Origin: Micropterix aruncella
Lineage: Eukaryota > Arthropoda > Insecta > Lepidoptera > Micropterigidae
Direction: 5' to 3'
NCBI GenBank assembly: GCA_944548615.1
Contig: OX155955.1
Span: 6,924,068 to 6,988,067, forward strand
DNA: 64,000 nt
A program made the position numbers and the translations under genes. Within the stretch, counting starts at the first letter, position 1; each line of letters begins with the position of its first letter. The notes beneath the pieces are model-generated. The model made no database searches and was not told where the DNA came from. It saw nothing but the letters and a program-made list of their open reading frames with translations. Positions 56,876-64,000 of the stretch are shown piece after piece.

Positions 56876-56879
56876 GTGA

Positions 56880-57349
56880 TGTTCCTTTATTTATAACTAT
56901 TTCGTAAGGGACCATTAATTCAGGGATCGTAGCAATACGTCATGTAAGAAACATGATCCACGCAAGGGGTGTACGTTCCTTGTCACGTCAACTCTGATCT
57001 AGTGTAATAAATTATGGGGAGGTGAGCTCGACGCCGATACTACTTCACCTTCGTCAAGTGCCGTTACAAGGTAGTGTTAGATTAATGGCTGAGGTCTTTC
57101 ACCCTGTGCTGTGGGCGACCTACTTTTAAGAAGAACTCCCTTCCACTGATAAACGTGACCTAATAAGATAGAAATCGTCTTTAACTGAGAGGCGAGCAGA
57201 GCTATCCGCCGCGCCCGCCGCCTCCTGAGACAACCCAATTACTTCTTGCAGATAAAGCATGTTATGATCATTTTTATCATTCAACAATACGAGTATACTG
57301 GCCCGTTTCTATTGTTTTCTAATATGTTTCTAACGACATCTCAAACCGA
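56880..57349. other. Unannotated sequence
   Basis: No recognised gene or repeat. Confidence 0.4.
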
Positions 57350-57630
57350 TTCCAAGAAGCCTAAAGATATATTGTTCCAATATAGAATTCCAGCACACAA
57401 AACATTTTAGCTCCATCATCAGACCCTGGAAATCTTAAACGGTCATAGTACATTTCAATCCAATTCTAACAAGCCCAAACACGGCTCGGATACTTAGTTT
57501 CGTTATGGAGTTCCTGTGACTACCTCTCGCCTCTATCACCAGAACAGCTCGGTATACAATATTATTGTACTGTCATCAGAACTATACAAAAATGCCAAGT
57601 TGCATTTGCTGATAGTTTGAAATTCGGTTT
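57350..57630 (+). repeat. Family E repeat, older copy
   Basis: Degenerate relative of 45090-45440 and 63257-63765: 'catcatcagaccctggaaat', 'aagcccaaacacggctc', 'attattgtactgtcatcaga'. Non-coding. Confidence 0.55.
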
Positions 57631-58059
57631 GATACAAAATTATTTCATGGTTTACCCCACGTTCTAAGAATTGGTACTGAAATTAAAGTCTTATCTATAC
57701 TTTAGAGTATATATTTATATTAATAATCTCCGAGAGTATAAAAAGTTCAGCTGTAATAAATCGTTTTAATTTCCGGCTAAAAAGTTCCCTGTAAATTCTT
57801 CCGTCCGAAGATTTGTGGCGGTTGGAGGTAAGCCAGACCGCCTGGACTAAATAATTGAGCCGTTAAGCTTACCACGAATGTACAAATTTCCCTCGAGAAT
57901 GAGAAATAAAACGAATCAAGTTGATTTTTCAACAGCGAATTTTTGAACTTGGTTTTGAAGAGGTAAATTTATACAAAGAATTTCGTGAACAAAATCAAGG
58001 CTGTTATTAAAACAGCCCAATATTATCACGTGAGTTTATAACAACCTAACCGAACCTAA

Positions 58060-58200
58060 CCGGGTTCGTCCGCCGGCCAAAAGAGGGCGTTCGTCGATTT
58101 TATTTATAAAATTATTGTTTAAATAAAACCAGCATTAGGCTACCTCTCGGGAAAGTCTTGGGGGTGACAATATCGATTTTTTGTTTTACTTTTAAACTGG
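58060..58200 (+). repeat. Family D end fragment
   Basis: 'attttatttataaaattatt' followed by 'ggctacctctcgggaaagtc' and 'ttgggggtgac' matches 2003-2080. An upstream string 'cctaaccgaacctaacc' (58035-58051) resembles the insect CCTAA telomere motif but is only two imperfect units. Confidence 0.5.
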
Positions 58201-58875
58201 GGAGATAGTGTTTATAAAAAAAAAATATCTTGTTTCTATGATCTTCATGAAATCCAGAGTTTTTATCCGATCTGGATGAAACTTTGCAAACGTATCCTTT
58301 TAAAGTAGAGAAAAAATACCGCATTTATATGTTTTACAAAAATACCAGCGCCCACTACTCTTTACAATCCCTTAATCTAAATTCGCAATTTTTATCCGTT
58401 CCCGAAACAAAATTTAGACGCGCAGAGGGAGAGTGGGCGCATGGGATGGGGTGAGGTAAAGGGCTGGAGGAGGAGATGAGGGTAGGAAGAAGAGAGGAAG
58501 GGAAGAGGAGAGTGGAAGAAAGATCGGGAACTCATCTTTTGGCAACACAGATTGCGCAGGGTATAAAAAAGGTAATTTTGTTTATATTTCACAATCTCAA
58601 TATGTGAACATATTTAATGGTATGAATATCAATAAAAGCAGACAATGTACTAGGGTAATGTGGAAAATATCGATCAATTTAGTAGGAATGATTATATTTA
58701 AAGAAATAAGCTATCTATTCGATCGAAATCGAAATAAATATCATTTTAGTAAATCAATATATCGCATACGCGTTAATATTAGTAAAATGTTAATAAAATG
58801 TTAATAAAATGTCAGCATATTTTGAAATTTTCTCAATAATTAATCTTATTTAAATAATAAATTTAGTGATTATTT
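58201..58875. other. Unannotated sequence with a polypurine tract
   Basis: 58425-58525 is almost pure A/G on the plus strand, able in principle to form triplex structure. Otherwise AT-rich with no gene. Confidence 0.5.
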
Positions 58876-59013
58876 GCATCCAAACTTTTCTCCGGTTGTA
58901 ACGGTCTCCGTTCCATCGGGTTCAGAAGAGGGAGGAAGAGAGAGTGCACCCGTGGTCGCGCGCCCACCTGTGCACTATAATATAGACTGCGCACTTGACT
59001 GCTTCCGGAAAAA

Positions 59014-59664
59014 ATGGACTATGAGAAGACTAACGAGACCTATGGCGATGGACAATGGGTAGCAGTAACCACGGCTGCTACTGCATCTTTTCCTCGTGGT
59101 CGAAGATACAGAAAAAATAGTATTAAATCCAAAACAATGACGTATGGTGCATGGAACGTTCGGACTCTTTTGGATCGCGATTCCAACCTTTGCCCTGAAA
59201 GAAAAACTGCTATAGTAGCCCGAGAACTACGTCGCTATAATGTTGACATAGCTGCCCTCAGCGAAACACATCTTGCTGAGGAAGGGGAACTAGTGGAGCA
59301 CGGCGGTGGATATACCTTCTTTTGGAAGGGCACTGCCGCGTCGGAGCCCAGACGATCTGGCGTTGGATTCGCGGTCAAAAACAGCATCGCAAACAAGTTG
59401 GAGGAACCTGTTCACATCTCAGACCGCGTTATCTCACTGCGCCTTCATTTAAGCAATAAAAACTTCCTCAACGTGATTAGCTTGTACGCGCCAACTCTGG
59501 ACAAGGACGACGATGTCAAGGAGAAGTTCTATGAAGAAGTAACTCAACATTAGTCTCAAATACGACCCAAAGAACAAGTTTTACTTCTAGGCGACTTTAA
59601 TGCGCGAGTTGGACAGGACTACGAAGCGTGGCCTAAAGTCCTTGGAAGGCATGGAATCGGCAAT
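59014..59664 (+). pseudogene. RTE-like LINE, endonuclease domain
   Basis: The frame begins MDYEKTNETYGDGQWVAVTT. The apurinic-type endonuclease fold is evident: MTYGAWNVRTLLDRDSN (first metal-site Asn), VDIAALSETHLAEEG (catalytic Glu), SGVGFAVKN, and after a TAG at 59551-59553 the same frame continues with [14 protein letters not shown] (catalytic Asp/Asn block). The stop is isolated, since the frame before and after it is identical. This nuclease would nick genomic DNA to prime reverse transcription. The start at 59014 is the first Met in the frame; whether an upstream start is used is unclear. Confidence 0.85.
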
Positions 59665-61710
59665 ATGAACAGCAATGGCCAGCTTTTGCTCAGTCTGTGC
59701 TCGTTATTTGGACTAGCAATAACTAACACTATGTTCAGACTACCACCGAAATATAAAACCACCTGGATGCATCCAAGATCCAAGCATTGGCATCTGATTG
59801 ACTATGCTATAGTCCGCCAAAGAGACATCTCTCAGGTGCACGTCACTCGCGTCATGCGTGGGGCGGACTGCTGGACGGACCACAGACTCGTCATTACCAA
59901 GCTGCAACTTCGCCTACACCCACCGCGTAGGACCGAGAGAGTTAAAGGTGTTAGCCTAAACCTACAACACCTAGAAAATAAAGAAACGCAGCAACGATAC
60001 GTCTCTGCAATGAACCTAGCGCTGAGTACACTTAACGTCGAAGACGGTGATTTTCAAGCCAACTGGAACCTTCTCTCTTCTCATGTACTAGAAACAGGTA
60101 CTCAGATCCTGGGCATTAAAACTCGGAGAAACGAGGACTGGTTCGACGAAAATGAAGAGATACTATCAGAGGCAATTAAAAATCACCGAGAACTACTACG
60201 TCGGCAACATCACGGACGCCAGCACCATAACATCACAGACGAGCTAAAAAGAAGTGGAACTGAGCTACGTAGACTGACTAGGCAAACTAAAGACACTTGG
60301 TGGCAAGAAAAGAGCCAACACATGCAGTGGTTAGCCAATACTAACCAACTCGGCGACTTCTACTCAGAACTGCGGAAGCTGATTGGTAGTACCCAGCGAT
60401 GTAGCGTTCCCCTTAAATCCTCTGATGGTTCACATCTGCTGAAAAGCAAGGAAGATGTGCTGAAGAGATGGACGGATCACTTTAACACCTTGCTCAACGT
60501 GGATCGATCTGTGGACATGCAGCACATCGGCTTAATTCCTGCGCTGCCTAGTGCTGTTGATCTAGACGACCCACTCTCTTTGAAAGAGGTAGTTACAGCC
60601 CTAAAAGAACAGAAGAATAAGAAGGCGACTGGCATTGACAACTTACCAGGAGAGCTACTGAAATATGGAGGCGATGAGCTGCACACGAAGCTATGGGCAT
60701 TGTTCGGACGAATGTGGGTCGAAGAACGTGTACCAGCAGACTTTAAAGTCTCTCGCATCTGCTCGCTATATAAGAACAAAGGCGACCGTTCTGACTGAAA
60801 TTCGTACCGCGGAATATCACTTCTCTCTGCTCCTGGTAAAGTGTTCGCCCGAATACTTTTAACCCGACTGATGACCCTGTCGGAGAGGATTCTACCAGAA
60901 ACCCAGTTCGGATTCCGTCCAGATCGAGGAACCTGTGAAGCTATCTTCTCCGTTCGTCAAATACAGGAAAAAAGCAGAGAACAGGGTCAAAATCTGTATC
61001 TATGTTTTGTTGACCTAGAGAAGGCATTTGACAGCGTATCACGTGAAGCCCTGTGGAAGATTCTGGAAAAGGTTGGATGCACTGAGAAATTTGTCAGACT
61101 GATTCGACTTCTGCATGATGACATGGAATGCTGTGTGTCAGTCAACGGTGAACAAACAGGGTTCTTTCCTGTAAGCTGTGGCGTGAAACAAGGCTGCGTG
61201 CTTGCGCCTACCTTGTTTGCCTTATATTTCGCAGTTGTAGTCCGTGATGCTCTGCAACACATCTCAGAAGGTGTTAGAATTCGTTTTCGCACAGATGGCT
61301 CTCTTTTTAATCTGCCAAGACTTAAAGCCCACACAAAAGTATCATACGCCACGATAACGGATATAATGTATGCCGATGATCTATGCTTCGTAGCCGAAAG
61401 CCCAGATGGCCTGCAAAGGTTAATGACTAACCTCGACGTGTCATGTAAGAACTTTGGCCTAAAAATCAGTGTGAAGAAAACCGAAGTGATGACCAACACA
61501 CTTAATGAAGAACCTATATCAATTAAGCTCGGAGAGACTCCTCTGAAGCAAGTGGACAAATTCAAATACCTTGGTAGCACTATAACAGCAAAATGTGACC
61601 TTGACTCTGAACTGAACGGGAGGATAGGAGCTGCTTCTGCAGCTTTCGGTAAACTCCGTAGCAAAGTCTTCAGCTCACACGACATCAAGCTGGGAACAAA
61701 AGTGTCTACA
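59665..61710 (+). pseudogene. RTE-like LINE, reverse transcriptase domain
   Basis: It continues the endonuclease frame with the block containing [17 protein letters not shown] and [10 protein letters not shown] (the SDH-like end of the endonuclease is TDH). After a linker come [18 protein letters not shown] (RT fingers), then an isolated TGA at 60796-60798, then [36 protein letters not shown] (motif A), [20 protein letters not shown] (motif B), [12 protein letters not shown] (motif C, YADD) and FKYLGSTI (thumb). All three catalytic Asp are intact. The frame runs to about 61700, where a frameshift shifts it to the next frame. Confidence 0.9.
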
Positions 61711-62324
61711 TGGCGATCGTCCTCCCAAACCTCCTCTACTCGTCAGAGACATGGTGCCCATACCGAAAGCACATTCGCGCACTTGACAAATTCCACCTTC
61801 GATGCCTACGCGACTTAATGAACATCAAGTGGTCGGACCGTGTGAGGAACACGGAAGTTCTTCGACGCGCTAAAGTCAGCGGAATAGAAGCATACATGAT
61901 GCGACGACAGCTGAGATGGTGCGGACATGTCTCCCGTATGCCTGATGAGAGAGTGGCAAAGCGTATCTTTTACGCTGAACTAAAGAACGGCAAGCGGAAA
62001 CAAGGCGGCCAGCTCCTCAGATACAAGGATACTCAGAAGAGGCATATGAAAAGGTGCAACATTGAACCCTCTCAGTGGGAGAGTAAAGCGAAAGATCGCC
62101 CAGGATGGACACTGCTAGTGCAGGGCAATGTAGATGATTTTGAAAAGAAGAGACTGCTCGACTTAGATGCCAAACGCGACGAGCTAAAGGCCCGACCACC
62201 GGCAACCATAAAGTATAATTACGTCGATGGTGTCTTGACTTGCGCCAAATGTGCACGCCCATTCAAAGCCAAGATCGGCTACATCAGTCACCTGAGGGCT
62301 CACCAGCAAAACCCCCAACAATAA
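61700..62324 (+). pseudogene. RTE-like LINE, carboxy domain with C2H2-like finger
   Basis: After a one-base frameshift near 61700 the protein continues [15 protein letters not shown], then [20 protein letters not shown] sequence, [20 protein letters not shown] and finally [18 protein letters not shown] followed by SHLRAH. The last part has CxxC and HxxxH spaced as in a C2H2 zinc finger and probably binds RNA or DNA. The ORF ends at 62324. A-rich sequence (62322-62346) follows the stop. Confidence 0.85.
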
Positions 62325-62380
62325 AAAAAAAATTAAAAAAAAAACTAGAATGCAATTGCTATGGCCGAATACGGCTAGAA

Positions 62381-62491
<111 letters not shown>

Positions 62492-62509
62492 GTAAAATAT
62501 TACAAAAAT

Positions 62510-62760
62510 ACGCAATACCAAAAAAAAATCTGTTGTGTAACCCCAATACTTTCCCGGCAAGTATTTAAGTGGACTATTCGAGATTGACCGATTTCCAACA
62601 CAATCTTTTTAACTTTTGTCATGATCAAATGATGCCTGCATACTAAGTTTCAGCTCAGTCGGATTAAGCGTTTGGGCGATATCGTGGAGCAATTTACCCA
62701 CACACACAGATACACAGGCACAGACCTAGAGGCACAGACAGACCAATCTGGAAACAGTCT
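62510..62760 (-). repeat. Family D repeat, reverse orientation
   Basis: Begins 'aaccccaatactttcccgg', contains 'cagctcagtcggattaagcg' and 'tttgggcgatatcgtgga', and ends in CACA-type repeats (62697-62730). Shorter than the 32.5-kb copy by an internal deletion. Confidence 0.55.
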
Positions 62761-63011
62761 TAATAGTTGAAATCGAAGACGATGCTTACAAACTCTCTAC
62801 TACGTCGAACCTTATTCTTAAGTCTTCGCGGTTTTTCAAAATTCGCGCTCGCCAACCCCGCCACCCCACCACCGTTATAATTTGCGGAGTAACAGCAGCA
62901 GTTTTTCGCCTACCGGCAGAATAACGGATGACCACTGACACCACTTTAGTATACTCTGGACTACGGCGGCTGCAAAAACGTCGTGTGCTACAAACTGCAC
63001 GCGGTAAATTC

Positions 63012-63160
63012 TTTTTATCTAAATTCCCCGTCCTAGAACGGGCTGGTCATAGTTGGGTGAAAGAATCAAATAACAAAAAGTTAGTGTTTTACCATTTGAT
63101 TCCTGTTATTTTTGTAAGCAAAACCAATGTTTTATAGTAATAATTTTTTAATAAATATAT
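63012..63160 (+). mobile_element. LINE 3' end, family A, plus orientation
   Basis: Reverse-complement relative of 5881-6060: 'gtcctagaacgggctggtca', 'tcctgttatttttgtaagca' and 'atgttttatagtaat', then an A/T-rich tail. Divergent and truncated; the tail repeat is degraded. Confidence 0.6.
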
Positions 63161-63239
63161 ATTCTCACGGTAGCTAAAAATCGTATTTCAGTCTTTATCT
63201 TGTTTTCTTGCGCATTCACAATAATCTTTCTCCTTGTCG

Positions 63240-63765
63240 GTTGGTGAGACAGAATATAAATTAATAGTTTAAAAAAACACTAGAAACACGCTTTTATAAA
63301 TGCAATCACGACTATGATACGATATTCCATCATGGAATGCCAGTTCCTGTCTTCCGGCTTCATCACGAGACCTTGAAACTAAATCGTGGTCAAAGTTCAT
63401 TACAAGACCTTTCTAACAAGTCCAAACACGGCTATGATACGATATTCCATCATGGAATGCCAGTGCCTATCTTACGGCTTCATCATCAGACCTTGAAACC
63501 TAATCGTGGTCAAAGTTCATTCCAAGACTTTTCTAACAAGTCCAAACACAGCTATGATACGATGTTCCATAATGAAGTTCCAGTTCATGTCTTCCGACTC
63601 CATCATCAGATCAGTTCGACAGTACCATATTATTGTATTGTCATCAGAACTACATACAGCTGCCAATTTTCATGACGCTACGATCCTTGGAAGATGGTTA
63701 AATTAGTTACCTTAGATTCCATTACATAGTTACATACAGGTCGACCTAATAAAAGCGTGTTAATA
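63240..63765 (+). repeat. Family E repeat with ~2.5 internal 120-bp units
   Basis: The segment 'cttgaaac.aa.cgtggtcaa' ... 'tccatcatggaatgccagt' repeats every 120 bases (about 63307, 63427, 63547), then the common end 'catcagatcagttcgacagt' to 'cgacctaataaaagcgtgtt'. Because 120 is divisible by 3 a 112-codon frame stays open with a 40-residue repeat (FRLHH..LK.NRGQSS.QD.SNKSKH), but copy 1 at 45 kb breaks it. I take it as a DNA repeat, not a gene. Confidence 0.75.
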
Positions 63766-63828
63766 AAACGTTTATGTATACCTATTGACCTAACAATCAG
63801 CAAACCATTCAGATGAATATTTTATATG

Positions 63829-63870
63829 ATAACTTTTGTACTACATTAGTAATAGTAGTACAAAAGTTAT
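63829..63870. repeat. Perfect 16-bp hairpin with 10-nt loop
   Basis: ataacttttgtactac (63829-63844) is the exact complement of 63855-63870. AT-rich, no flanking target duplication seen. Possibly a small relic of a MITE. Confidence 0.85.
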
Positions 63871-64000
63871 ACATTAGTAATAGCAATATTGTGAAATTAC
63901 CAAAAATGCTATTGTTTTTGTTTCTTACTAATGCGTTATTTTTTAACTAATATTAAATATTAGTAATTAGTCTTAGTGTTAAATATTAGTAATTTGTTTT

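Larger units (their letters stand above)
58880..62380 (+). mobile_element. Nearly full-length RTE-like LINE (EN-RT-zinc finger)
   Basis: About 3.5 kb with a single broken ORF: apurinic-type endonuclease, reverse transcriptase, and a carboxy-terminal C2H2-like finger. One ORF and ~3.3-3.5 kb total fit RTE-type elements. The 5' end is placed at about 58880, where a GC-richer leader begins, and the 3' end at about 62380, where sequence runs into (AT)n. The coding region has two in-frame stops (59551-59553, 60796-60798) and one frameshift (about 61700), with otherwise strong sequence, so this is a young but inactive copy. Clade assignment is by pattern only. Confidence 0.8.

Noticed and set aside
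58035..58051. Telomeric CCTAA array
   Set aside because: Only two imperfect units; no true array.
60987..61688. 233-codon minus-strand open frame in the RTE-like LINE
   Set aside because: Antisense shadow of the RT domain, whose catalytic motifs lie on the plus strand.

Overview
The window looks like AT-rich, repeat-laden insect DNA, most likely from a moth or butterfly. The reasons are long AT-rich stretches, Jockey/CR1-like and RTE-like LINE fragments, tRNA-headed SINEs, a Helentron, PIF/Harbinger and Tc1-like relics, and short TTAGG-type motifs. I found no convincing host protein-coding gene, rRNA or functional tRNA. Nearly everything recognisable is a mobile element, a fossil of one, or a tandem repeat. 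The lepidopteran assignment is inference from repeat character, not from a marker gene.

Layout. 1-7.1 kb: AT-rich background with a SINE, a ~600-bp foldback element, a LINE 3' tail and a Tc1/mariner-like transposase relic. 7.7-9.7 kb: two copies of a GC-rich repeat (called GCR here). One has an internal inversion and starts at a perfect 25-bp hairpin; the other is split by a PIF/Harbinger fragment with 33-bp terminal inverted repeats. 14.27-25.14 kb: a head-to-tail tandem duplication of a 5.43-kb composite unit. 26-32 kb: LINE carboxy ends, a ~121-bp minisatellite, a solo LTR and a restriction-like-endonuclease-type ORF fragment. 34.3-36.3 kb: a 5'-truncated LINE inside a tandemly duplicated repeat. 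39-41.8 kb: a (TA)n tract plus 3.4 copies of a 622-bp satellite unit, nested in a LINE 3' region and flanked by ATTAC. 42.4-44.3 kb: a Jockey-like LINE. 45.4-46.2 kb: a third GCR copy.

46.5-54.9 kb (minus strand) is the centrepiece: a nearly complete Helentron (Helitron2-type rolling-circle transposon). From 5' to 3' it has a 65-nt coding exon, a 1.23-kb intron full of a 26-bp minisatellite, an OTU-protease-like domain, a zinc-finger segment spanning an 84-nt intron, the Rep nuclease (HUH and Y2 motifs), a Pif1-type helicase and a carboxy-terminal LINE-like endonuclease. It is now broken by a 306-bp piggyBac-like insertion at TTAA, two in-frame stops and two short frameshifts. 54.9-55.5 kb is a second solo LTR of the family seen at 29 kb. 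58.9-62.5 kb is an almost full-length RTE-like LINE (endonuclease, RT, carboxy-terminal C2H2 finger) whose 3' end runs into a (AT)n tract.

How the parts work together: autonomous elements (Helentron, RTE-like and Jockey-like LINEs, LTR retrotransposon, Harbinger, Tc1-like) supply replication or transposition proteins, while SINEs, short tails, solo LTRs and the piggyBac-like MITE are dependent or residual. The nesting gives a relative chronology, for example GCR before Harbinger and Helentron before the piggyBac-like insertion.
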